DNA from: Halocatena pleomorpha
GTDB taxonomy: Archaea > Halobacteriota > Halobacteria > Halobacteriales > Haloarculaceae
Assembly (NCBI RefSeq): GCF_003862495.1
Contig: NZ_RRCH01000003.1
Span: 372,001 to 436,000, forward strand
Reading direction: 5' to 3'
DNA: 64,000 nt
Each line of letters opens with the position of its first letter. The first letter of the stretch is position 1. Under the pieces are notes generated by a model, which worked only from the letters and a program-made list of their open reading frames with translations, did not search any database and was not told where the DNA came from. The position numbers and the translations under genes are program-made. Of this stretch, positions 44,964 through 53,226 are shown one piece after another.

Positions 44964-45848
44964 TCAAACGACGACGGTGTCGTTGACGAGTCGTCCGATG
45001 CGATCGATGTCGATTGTGACCTGATCCTGCTCGTGGAGCGTGAACGTCTCCGGTGGAACGAGCGCGGTGCCGGTGAGAAGAACGAGCGTTTCTGGAAGGC
45101 TGTTGTGCTGTCTGAGATATTCGACCAACTGATCGCAGGTGGTCACCATCTCGCTTGTCGACGTAGTTTCCTCGTACACCACCTCGTCGTCGCGTTCGAT
45201 GGTGAGCGACATCGTGAGGTCGTGAGGGTCTCCGACGACGTCCGGGCTGGCGACGCAGGGACCGAGCGAGCAGCAGCGATCGTACACCTTCGCCTGTGGA
45301 AGATACAAGGGATTTTCGCCCTCAATGTCACGACTCGACACGTCGTTACCGATCGTGTAACCGACCACCTCCCCGCGATGGAGGACGATGCCCAGCTCCG
45401 GCTCTGGAACGTCCCACTCGGAGTCGCCTCGAACGCCGATAGCGTCTCCGGGACCGACCGTCCGCGAGGCCGTCGCCTTCAAGAACAGCTCAGGGCGTTC
45501 ACTGTCGTACACGTCGATGTACACTTCTGGCTTGCCACTCTCAGCCGTGCGAGCCTGTTCGCTGATCCGGTACGTGACGCCCGCTGCCCACACTTCATCC
45601 GGGACAACTGGCAGAAGAGCGTTCGTATCGATGGTGTCGAGATCACGAGGATCGGCGTCGGAGATTCGGCTTCGGGCAATGGCGTCGATCGACTGATTGC
45701 AGGCGTTCGCCGCGCGCGCGAGTTCGGTGAACGAGCCGAGATCGTCCGACGCCGTCGTCAAGTCATACGCGTCGTCATCGTCGTCAATGACGACGAGAGA
45801 TCCAGAGCGCGACCCATGCTCCTCATCTGAGAGTCGATAATACCGCAT
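44964..45848 (-). CDS. FAH-family enzyme, candidate 2-keto-3-deoxyxylonate dehydratase
   Basis: A 294-residue fumarylacetoacetate-hydrolase-fold protein. The core metal-binding pattern is VPEPELGIVL (E-x-E) and VGYTIGNDVSSRDIEGENP, with YLPQAKVYDRCCSLGP. FAH-fold enzymes act as 2-keto-3-deoxy-acid dehydratases in the oxidative pentose pathways of haloarchaea (XacE in Haloferax), and this one has the same start (MRYYRL) and length. Its place between GH3 and GH67 genes supports the xylose-pathway assignment. The reaction is inferred. Confidence 0.75.
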   Translation of the reverse strand: MRYYRLSDEEHGSRSGSLVVIDDDDDAYDLTTASDDLGSFTELARAANACNQSIDAIARSRISDADPRDLDTIDTNALLPVVPDEVWAAGVTYRISEQARTAESGKPEVYIDVYDSERPELFLKATASRTVGPGDAIGVRGDSEWDVPEPELGIVLHRGEVVGYTIGNDVSSRDIEGENPLYLPQAKVYDRCCSLGPCVASPDVVGDPHDLTMSLTIERDDEVVYEETTSTSEMVTTCDQLVEYLRQHNSLPETLVLLTGTALVPPETFTLHEQDQVTIDIDRIGRLVNDTVVV

Positions 45849-45997
45849 ACACGTTGATGCACTGATATCGTTAAAAGAGTATCGCCAGAGGACGAAGGCG
45901 AACGGATCGCCCGTCTGGAGGATGTCGTCATCGCTTAGTGCAGGGGCGTAGACGGACGATCCCGTACGTATTTACTTCACGCTGCATAGATGCTGGT

Positions 45998-46903
45998 ATG
46001 ACCGCGGATTCCCCTGCGCCGCTCGATGGGATCGCTCCCGAGTCGGTTACGCCTCGTGATGTCACGGAGGCTGACGTGCGTGTTGCACTCTCCTCGTCGG
46101 ACCCGCTGATCCGACAGCGGGGCGTGAACGTCTGTGAAGCGCTCGCAGAACAGAACGTCGGTGCTGTGGTGCCGCTTCTCGACGTGATCGCACCGTTAGC
46201 TGGTGTGGACAAGCCACCGATTGCGCTCCGTGCGATCGCCACGCTCGACGCCGTCGTGGAAGAGGAGCCGAACGAACTCGACGGGAGAGTGTCGGGTCTC
46301 ATCGATGCGCTCGATAGCGAGGTCGTCGACGTGCGACTGACCGCTGGGACCGTCCTCGGGAAACTCGTCGTAGAGCGACCGGAACTGGTCGCGCCCTACA
46401 CACGGTCGCTGATCGACTGCCTCAGCGACACCGAACCGGACCGCACTGCCACAGATTTCAGCGTCGTAGGCGACCGTGCGACCCGTCGGACGCTGCAAGA
46501 GCACGCGGAAGCCGAGCGGAGCCGGCAGATCGCTGGACGACAAACACTGATCAACGTCGTCGTTGCGATCACCGAAACGGAACCACGAGCGGCGTTCGAC
46601 AGCGCCAGCGATCTCGGCGCACTGTTAGACGACGTGGATCCCATCGTGTCCGGAGGTGCTGTCGACGCACTCGCTGAACTCGCGGCCGTGGATCCGGCGG
46701 TCGTCACACCCCTTGGGGACGAACTGATCGACTGCCTCGACCGTGAGAGCACGATTGTCCGTGCGCGTGCCATCCGTGCGCTCGGGCACCTCGGTGACGC
46801 CGCGGCCGTCCCGAAACTGCGAACTGTTGCCGAAACGGCGTCCGACGAAACCGTCCGAGCGATCGCAACGAAGACGGCGAACTTCCTTGCTGACTCCGCA
46901 TAG
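45998..46903 (+). CDS. HEAT/ARM-repeat protein
   Basis: From ATG 45998 (MTADSPAPLDGIAPE) this encodes 301 residues with repeated helical hairpins, for example ALSSSDPLIRQRGVNVCEAL, IDALDSEVVDVRLTAGTVLG and DRESTIVRARAIRALGHLGD followed by AVPKLRTVAE. Such solenoids bind proteins. No catalytic domain is present. It is not obviously related to xylan use; it may be a regulatory or scaffold protein. The longer frame from 45938 is less likely. Confidence 0.75.
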   Translation: MTADSPAPLDGIAPESVTPRDVTEADVRVALSSSDPLIRQRGVNVCEALAEQNVGAVVPLLDVIAPLAGVDKPPIALRAIATLDAVVEEEPNELDGRVSGLIDALDSEVVDVRLTAGTVLGKLVVERPELVAPYTRSLIDCLSDTEPDRTATDFSVVGDRATRRTLQEHAEAERSRQIAGRQTLINVVVAITETEPRAAFDSASDLGALLDDVDPIVSGGAVDALAELAAVDPAVVTPLGDELIDCLDRESTIVRARAIRALGHLGDAAAVPKLRTVAETASDETVRAIATKTANFLADSA

Positions 46904-46921
46904 CGGAGCAGACACCGACGG

Positions 46922-47155
46922 TCACTCGTCCATCGCTCGCTTGGTGCAGTACCAATAGGCCGTGCTGAAAAAGACGAAGCAACCGACGACGAGAACGATA
47001 TCAACGACGAGGATCGGAAACGACGCGTCGCCAGGTTCAATAAACAGGACCGACAGCCCGACAAACAGTCCCGAGGCGATCAAGAGCGCGAGAAGGAACT
47101 TCATCTGTCGACGCTGGGCACAGACGAGATCGAGCAGCACGGAGCGGTTCGACAT
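46922..47155 (-). CDS. Small two-TM membrane protein
   Basis: A 77-residue protein: polar start MSNRSVLLDLVCAQRRQMKF, TM1 LLALLIASGLFVGLSVLFI, a short loop, TM2 FPILVVDIVLVVGCFVFFST and an end with CTKRAMDE. It is conserved-looking in composition, but I cannot name the family. It lies convergent with the HEAT-repeat gene and upstream of nothing on the same strand within 50 nt. Confidence 0.6.
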   Translation of the reverse strand: MSNRSVLLDLVCAQRRQMKFLLALLIASGLFVGLSVLFIEPGDASFPILVVDIVLVVGCFVFFSTAYWYCTKRAMDE

Positions 47156-47209
47156 AGGGTGAGATCGGTTGGATCGGTGAAAAACACAGCGGTGGGCAGG
47201 CGGACAGCG

Positions 47210-49279
47210 CTACTCGTCTTGAACGCGACCGTGTTCGTCGGGAACGCCTGACTGCTCATAGAAGTACGACGTGAGCACCGTCTGCCACCGCTTGGCGTGT
47301 GCGAGTTGCTCGTCGAACCGCTCTGCAACGTGGTGATACCGCCTGTCGTCGATGTCTCCCGCAAGGTTGTGCCACAGCTCCCGCAGCCGCTTGATCTCCG
47401 CAACGCCCGCGAAACAGTTGTCGTACAATCGCTGAACAACCGTCGTGCCGTCCGCCAGTTCGTACTCCCACGGGAGGTGGTGGAAAAAGAGGAGGTACTG
47501 TTCGGGACACGTCTCCACGGAGTTGTACCGATCCGCGATCGGTGATGGATACTGCGCGGCGTAACCGCTTCCGGTCTCGGTCCGGTCGACACCGATCCCG
47601 TCGGTACTCGCGCCGTGGTAGCCGGGCCACTCCGCCGGCGATGGGTGATAATGGTTTTCGAGATACTCCTCGCCGTTGTGCATCATATGCATGAGACCGA
47701 GTCCGCCGGTTTCGTAGTCGATGCAGGCCTCCCAAGAGTCCTGAAGGATCTCACACACCGTATCGACGACATCCTCGCCGGTTCCGAACGTCTGGCGGAC
47801 CCACTCCTCGGTGATCGCCTCGGTGGACCGATCGGGAGACCACGCGACACGGCCAAAGGCGTACAAGTTCGCTTGCGCGAGGTACTGACCCGTCCAGCTG
47901 TGATCTTCTCCGACGTTTCCAACGCCCACGATCCCCGCACCGTCGTCGTCGAACAGCGACCGCACCGGCGTGTCCTCGCCGTCGGCGTGAGTGTCGAAGT
48001 CGAGTACTTCCTTCCACAGCGGGAGGTGGTAGGTCGCGTGAACGCCTTGGCCGGTGTACTCTCCGGTGATCTGTAGCTCCAATCCGAGACTCGTCTCCGC
48101 CATCGCGCCAAACAACGTCGATACTGGCTCACGGGGTTGGAAGTCAATCGGGCCGTTCTTGACCTGAACGGTGACGTTGTCAGCGAACGCTCCATCCAGC
48201 GGTTCGAACGTTTCGTACGCTTGTACCGCCCGGTCCTCGTGTGAGCCGTACACGAACGCTCGCCACCAGACCCGTCCGCCGTGTGGCTGGAGCGCCGCCG
48301 CGATCGCGTTCGCTCCCGCCACGTGATCACGGTCGTAGTCGTACGGACCGGGTTGGCCTTCGGAGTCGGCCTTAATCAGGAACCCACCGAAATCCGGAAT
48401 GAGGTCGTATATCTCGTCGGCTTTCTCCCGCCACCACGCTCGAACGGCCGGATCCTCGGGATCGGCGGTGTCGAGATCCCCAACGAGCATCGGTGACGCG
48501 AAGTTAACCGAGAGATACGTCCGGATCCCGTACCGTCGGAACAGCGACGCGAGTCCGGTGAGATCTTCGAGGCGGCGCGATTCGAGCAGCTGCCACCCCT
48601 CGAACGCCTCGAACGCGTCGTTTGCGCTCGCTCGTGAGGGCTTGGTCGTGTTGACGTTGTTGAGGACGATCCCGTTGATCCCGACGGAGGCGAGCAGCCG
48701 AGCGTAGTCCTCGTATCTCGGTCGAAGATCGGGCAATCGTTCCCAGTCGAAGATCGATTCACCACCGTATCCGCGCTCAACCGACCGGTGAAACGGGGTG
48801 TCCCACTGGTTGAGCAACCGGTGTTCGTACGCCGGCTCCTCGCGGATAGCCAACTCCTCAATCGACTCACCGGTCTGTAACAGCCGGAGCAGATGGAACG
48901 TTCCGTACACCAACCCCCGATCAGTGGGCGCGGTGACGACGAGACAGTCCATCTCGTTCCAACGCACCGAACGGATGAGATACCCTCCGTCGTTGAGATC
49001 GTGAACGGCATCGACTGGTACCGATCCGGCGATCATCTCCATGTCCGCAGGAGTCCCGATGGCGAGAAACCCCTCAACCGTCGTCGGCGGATGTTGCCAG
49101 AGGTGTGGATCGGTCCCGAGAAGTTCGGGGAGTGCCCGCCGGAGTTCGTCCCGAACCGCGCTCAGTTCCGGTGCCGTTTCGGCAACGTACGCGTGCGCAC
49201 ACCGCCGTCGATACGAATCCAAGCGCTCGCTCTCAACGACACAGTCGTATCGGAGCCAGCAATCGTCGTACTGGTGCAT
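47210..49279 (-). CDS. aguA: GH67 alpha-glucuronidase
   Basis: This 689-residue enzyme removes 4-O-methylglucuronic acid from xylo-oligosaccharides. The three GH67 domains are visible: an N-terminal alpha/beta domain (to about 140), the TIM barrel with LASVGINGIVLNNVN, GGFLIKADSEGQPGPY, VQVKNGPIDFQPREP and LELQITGEYTGQG (general acid Glu), and a helical C-domain with GWLWxx-type aromatic segments (FFHHLPWEYELADG). No signal peptide, so it is cytosolic. Its presence beside the importer strongly suggests glucuronoxylan use. Confidence 0.93.
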   Translation of the reverse strand: MHQYDDCWLRYDCVVESERLDSYRRRCAHAYVAETAPELSAVRDELRRALPELLGTDPHLWQHPPTTVEGFLAIGTPADMEMIAGSVPVDAVHDLNDGGYLIRSVRWNEMDCLVVTAPTDRGLVYGTFHLLRLLQTGESIEELAIREEPAYEHRLLNQWDTPFHRSVERGYGGESIFDWERLPDLRPRYEDYARLLASVGINGIVLNNVNTTKPSRASANDAFEAFEGWQLLESRRLEDLTGLASLFRRYGIRTYLSVNFASPMLVGDLDTADPEDPAVRAWWREKADEIYDLIPDFGGFLIKADSEGQPGPYDYDRDHVAGANAIAAALQPHGGRVWWRAFVYGSHEDRAVQAYETFEPLDGAFADNVTVQVKNGPIDFQPREPVSTLFGAMAETSLGLELQITGEYTGQGVHATYHLPLWKEVLDFDTHADGEDTPVRSLFDDDGAGIVGVGNVGEDHSWTGQYLAQANLYAFGRVAWSPDRSTEAITEEWVRQTFGTGEDVVDTVCEILQDSWEACIDYETGGLGLMHMMHNGEEYLENHYHPSPAEWPGYHGASTDGIGVDRTETGSGYAAQYPSPIADRYNSVETCPEQYLLFFHHLPWEYELADGTTVVQRLYDNCFAGVAEIKRLRELWHNLAGDIDDRRYHHVAERFDEQLAHAKRWQTVLTSYFYEQSGVPDEHGRVQDE

Positions 49280-49462
49280 CGATCGATCGACCTATTGACG
49301 GCGATCTGTAAAACTGTGCTGGTCGGGAAGATATCTGAGTGTGCTGTCCGTCCTCGATCGCCGGGCGCGATCCGCTCATGCCGGAACAGTATTAAATATC
49401 ACATCAAGACGTGATTATCATCCACAATGTTTATTATCAACCATGGTTACGTATCCCATGTT

Positions 49463-51190
49463 ATGAAATCTAACAGCGGTTTGAGCGACTACGACGGCTT
49501 GATTAGCCGTCGAGAACTACTAGCCGTAGCTGGGGCATCCGGAATGGCAATGCTTTCCGGCTGCACCGGAGGAAATCAATCCAGTGACAGCGCCACATTT
49601 CGAAACGCCTACACCGGTAATCCTGTCGATCTCCACTTCAACACCTCTGGGATCCAAAACTACGCGTGGCCGGCGGGCAGAGCGGTTTTCGCGCCATTTT
49701 TGAAATACTCGTTCAACAAGGAGAAGTTCCTCCTTGGTGCACTCAAAGATCTGCAGATCAACGACAAAGAGGTCACGCTCACCTTCCGCGATGATCTGAC
49801 GTGGGATAACGGCGATGATTGGACGACCGAGGATCTGGATGTTCAACTCCAACTGGCGAAGAAAACCGGAACGTCGCTGTGGGGCTATCTCGACGACTAC
49901 AAGATCGTGGATAAGAAGACCGCCCGATTGCTGCTTTCAAACACGACGAACCCACAGATCATCAAGTTCGAACTCACGAACTTCTTCGTAGACACGAAAA
50001 AAGAAACCCACGAGAAATTCCTCGACAAAGATGTGTCCGAGTTTCTACAATGGGCGTGGGAAGATCCCGTCGCCAGCGGGATGTTCTCGTTCGTAAGCAA
50101 GGACAAACAGGCGTTCGAGTTCGAACCCAACCCCGAGTTCTACAACGCCGACAACGTCGACATCGACACGTATCTGCTCCAGAGCTTCGGCGGGAACACC
50201 GCCCAACACCAGGCGTTGGTCTCGGGCGATAAGATCGATGCGGCGACGAGCCTGTTCGTGCCGCCGGAGATCGTCGATCAGTTTAAAGATCACGTGGTGG
50301 AGGTCAACATTCCTGCGAAGTGGGGGTACGGCGTCGTGTTCAACCACGACGATCCGCATTTCGGTAAGCGTGCAGTCCGGCAAGCGGTCGCCCACGTCAT
50401 CAACCGGCAGGCGATCGTCGACAACGCCGGGCCGCGCTCGAAGTTCGTCAGTCAGACGCCGTGTGGGATCGCGCCCAAAGATCAGGAGTACTGGCTTGGT
50501 GACTGGATGAGTGATTTCGAGACGTACGGACCCAAGTCAAGCCAAACCCAGAAAGCGACCAAACTGCTCCAAGACGCCGGCTACTCCAAGCAGAACGGGA
50601 AATGGCAGAGCTCAGACGGCACCATCGGCGGGGAGTACTACTCGCCGGCAGGTTGGTCGGACTGGACGACGATGACTAGCACGGTCGTCGATCAGCTGAA
50701 CAACTTCGGCTTTGACTTCTCGATCAGCACGCTGCCGACCAACGACTGGTTCAGCCACTATTCCAACAGCAACTTCACGATGGGGAGTCTCTACTGGCTG
50801 CCGGGTGGCTCACGGTCGACGTTCCCGTATTTCCCGTTGCGCTACCAGCTGTGGGAGGAGGAGATCGGTGGCGGTCACAACTACCGGGAGAAAGCCGAAT
50901 CCGAACAGACGATTCCCGGACGAGGCGGGGGCGAGATGACGATCACTCCCTTAGAGGAGACCGAGAAAATCGCACAACAACCCAGTGATGACAAGTCACG
51001 CCCGTTCGTCCAACGGGCCGCGTGGCACAGCCACATCGAACTCCCGTTCCTCGGACTCGTCTCAAAATACGAACAGTCATGGATGACTAACGACAACTGG
51101 ACGATCCCCCCGAAGGAGAACGTTAATCGACGCGTCAAATGGCCGCCGTACTGGTGGACCCACGAAGGCGAACTCCAGCACGACGCATGA
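49463..51190 (+). CDS. ABC transporter substrate-binding lipoprotein, family 5 (Opp/Dpp type)
   Basis: A 575-residue solute-binding protein starting MKSNSGLSDYDGLISRRELL. The twin-arginine motif SRRELL and lipobox AMLSGC indicate a Tat-exported lipoprotein. Family-5 blocks include VTLTFRDDLTWDNGDDWTTED, FEFEPNPEFYNADN and WGYGVVFNHDDPHFGKRAVR. Such proteins bind peptides or, in xylan loci of other organisms, xylo-oligosaccharides. The neighbours point to oligosaccharides. It opens the importer operon. Confidence 0.92.
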   Translation: MKSNSGLSDYDGLISRRELLAVAGASGMAMLSGCTGGNQSSDSATFRNAYTGNPVDLHFNTSGIQNYAWPAGRAVFAPFLKYSFNKEKFLLGALKDLQINDKEVTLTFRDDLTWDNGDDWTTEDLDVQLQLAKKTGTSLWGYLDDYKIVDKKTARLLLSNTTNPQIIKFELTNFFVDTKKETHEKFLDKDVSEFLQWAWEDPVASGMFSFVSKDKQAFEFEPNPEFYNADNVDIDTYLLQSFGGNTAQHQALVSGDKIDAATSLFVPPEIVDQFKDHVVEVNIPAKWGYGVVFNHDDPHFGKRAVRQAVAHVINRQAIVDNAGPRSKFVSQTPCGIAPKDQEYWLGDWMSDFETYGPKSSQTQKATKLLQDAGYSKQNGKWQSSDGTIGGEYYSPAGWSDWTTMTSTVVDQLNNFGFDFSISTLPTNDWFSHYSNSNFTMGSLYWLPGGSRSTFPYFPLRYQLWEEEIGGGHNYREKAESEQTIPGRGGGEMTITPLEETEKIAQQPSDDKSRPFVQRAAWHSHIELPFLGLVSKYEQSWMTNDNWTIPPKENVNRRVKWPPYWWTHEGELQHDA

Positions 51191-51224
51191 ACTTATAAAA
51201 TTGTTCCATATATAACGAGACACC

Positions 51225-52223
51225 ATGAACTACTATCTCAGACGCACACTCAGGATTCCACTCACCGTGTTCGCGGTTGCGACGCTCAGCTTCGGCTTGA
51301 TCCGCCTGCTGCCCGGTGGTCCGTTCACCCAGTTGCGAGTGCAACTTCTCCGGCAGGGTGTTCCGGCCGAACAGGTCGACGCACGCATTCAGGCACTCCA
51401 GAACATTCGGCCCGACGCGCCGCTGTGGCAGCAGTACCTCGATTATCTCGTCGGTGTCGTACAGTTGGATTTGGGAGAATCGATATCCTACGGAACGCCT
51501 GTTCTCGAAATCATCGCCCGAGCGCTCCCGTGGACGGTGCTTCTTGTTGTCGTCTCGACGGTGCTGATGTTCGTCATCGGCGTGCTGATCGGTGCCGTTC
51601 AAGCGTACTGGGAGGGTTCGATTTTTGACACTGTGTTTTCGGGCGGATCGATCTTCCTGATGGCGGTGCCGTACTACATTTTCGCCGTGGTTGGTCTGTT
51701 TTTCCTCGGATACCAGCTCCGCCTCTTTCCGACCGGGAACGCGGTCGCGCGGACGGTCGAAGCAGGCTTTACCCTCCAATATTTCACCAGCGTTCTACAC
51801 CACGCCGCTCTTCCGATCATCGCGTTCACCATCGGCGGGATCGGATCGACGGCGCTCAACATGCGGAGCAACAGCATTCAGGTGCTCGGCAGAGAGTACG
51901 TCGAAGTCGCTCGGCTGCGCGGTCTCTCTGATGGCCGCATCGCGACCCGATACGTTGCCCAGAACGCCATCCTTCCGATGTACACCGGGCTGCTCCTGTT
52001 GCTCGGGTTTCGCCTCGGGGGAACCGTCGTCCTCGAAGAGATCTTTTCCTATCCCGGACTCGGTTACTATCTGATCAATGCCGTCAACGCGAACGATTAT
52101 CCGCTGATGATGGGCTGTTTCCTGGTTATCACGGTCACACTCGTCGTCGCGGTGTGTATTGCGGATCTGACGTACGGACTGATTGATCCACGCATCAGCG
52201 CAGGTGATACCGATGGCTACTGA
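51225..52223 (+). CDS. ABC transporter permease, DppB/OppB type
   Basis: A 332-residue permease with MNYYLRRTLRIPLTVFAVAT, a conserved LRLLPGGP-like loop (FGLIRLLPGGPFTQLRVQLL), six TM helices and the EAA-loop YVEVARLRGLSDGRIATRYV, which contacts the ATPase. It follows the binding protein by 34 nt and overlaps the next permease by 11 nt. Confidence 0.93.
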   Translation: MNYYLRRTLRIPLTVFAVATLSFGLIRLLPGGPFTQLRVQLLRQGVPAEQVDARIQALQNIRPDAPLWQQYLDYLVGVVQLDLGESISYGTPVLEIIARALPWTVLLVVVSTVLMFVIGVLIGAVQAYWEGSIFDTVFSGGSIFLMAVPYYIFAVVGLFFLGYQLRLFPTGNAVARTVEAGFTLQYFTSVLHHAALPIIAFTIGGIGSTALNMRSNSIQVLGREYVEVARLRGLSDGRIATRYVAQNAILPMYTGLLLLLGFRLGGTVVLEEIFSYPGLGYYLINAVNANDYPLMMGCFLVITVTLVVAVCIADLTYGLIDPRISAGDTDGY

Positions 52224-53226
52224 GGCAGATTCCACGGACGACATCGACTGGCGGTCGGAGGCGTCGGCGGTGGAGATGAGCCGCCGTGAACGGTTACGCG
52301 AGTTCGGTCGTCGTTGGGTCTACGAGCCGGCCGTCATCGCGTGGGCGGATATGCGCACCCGGATCGGTCTCCTCATCCTGAGTGTCTACGGACTAATGGC
52401 ACTGGTCGAAGTGTTCGGCCTCTGGCGCAATCCCGGGACTAATCAGGCCGATCCGCTCCTCAAACCCTTCGAGACCATGCAGTTCCCGCTGGGAACGACA
52501 CGGTCCGGCGTCGACCTGCTGGCTCTGATCATCGATTCGACGCCGTTCATGCTGTTGATGGTGTTGGCGGGCGGCGTGTGGGCGACCGGGATCGCGGTCC
52601 TCGTCGGCACCATCTCCGGGTACAAAGGCGGAACCGTCGACAACGCTATTACGTCGATTTCCGATTTCTTCATGGCGATTCCGGGACTGCCGCTCGTCAT
52701 TGTGCTGGCGGTCGCGTTAAAACCGGAAAATCCGATCTTCCTTGGAGTGATCCTCACGATCAACTACTGGGCCGGATTGGGGCGTTCGATCCGGTCGCAG
52801 GTGCTCTCGATCCGGGAATCGAGCTACATCGAGGCCGCCAGAACGATGGGAACGAGCACGCCGCGCATCATTCTCAAGGACGTGCTGCCGAACATCATGC
52901 CGTACGTGATGGTCAACTTCGTGCTCGCCGCGCGCTACACCATCTTCGCGGCCGTCGGCTTGTACTTCCTCGGTGTATTACCGTACACCGGGCAGAACTG
53001 GGGCGTCACGCTGAACTATGGGTACGAAAAAGGCGGTCTGCTCACCATGGAGGCGTTCCACTGGCTTCTCGTCCCGATCGTCGCCATCGTCGGGCTTACG
53101 TTCGGGCTCATTCTGGTAAGCCAAGGACTCGACCGGGTGTTCAACCCGCAGGTCCGTACCCGGCTCACCGGCGAATCGGAATCGATCGAAGAAGAGAACG
53201 AGACCACGACAACGGGGATGATGTGA
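52213..53226 (+). CDS. ABC transporter permease, DppC/OppC type
   Basis: A 337-residue permease from ATG 52213 (MATEADSTDDIDWRSEA). It has a long cytosolic N-terminus, LGTTRSGVDLLALIIDSTPF (the family periplasmic start), and the EAA loop SSYIEAARTMGTSTPRIILK. It overlaps the previous permease and its stop is directly followed by the ATPase ATG, so all four are one transcription unit. Confidence 0.92.
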   Translation: MATEADSTDDIDWRSEASAVEMSRRERLREFGRRWVYEPAVIAWADMRTRIGLLILSVYGLMALVEVFGLWRNPGTNQADPLLKPFETMQFPLGTTRSGVDLLALIIDSTPFMLLMVLAGGVWATGIAVLVGTISGYKGGTVDNAITSISDFFMAIPGLPLVIVLAVALKPENPIFLGVILTINYWAGLGRSIRSQVLSIRESSYIEAARTMGTSTPRIILKDVLPNIMPYVMVNFVLAARYTIFAAVGLYFLGVLPYTGQNWGVTLNYGYEKGGLLTMEAFHWLLVPIVAIVGLTFGLILVSQGLDRVFNPQVRTRLTGESESIEEENETTTTGMM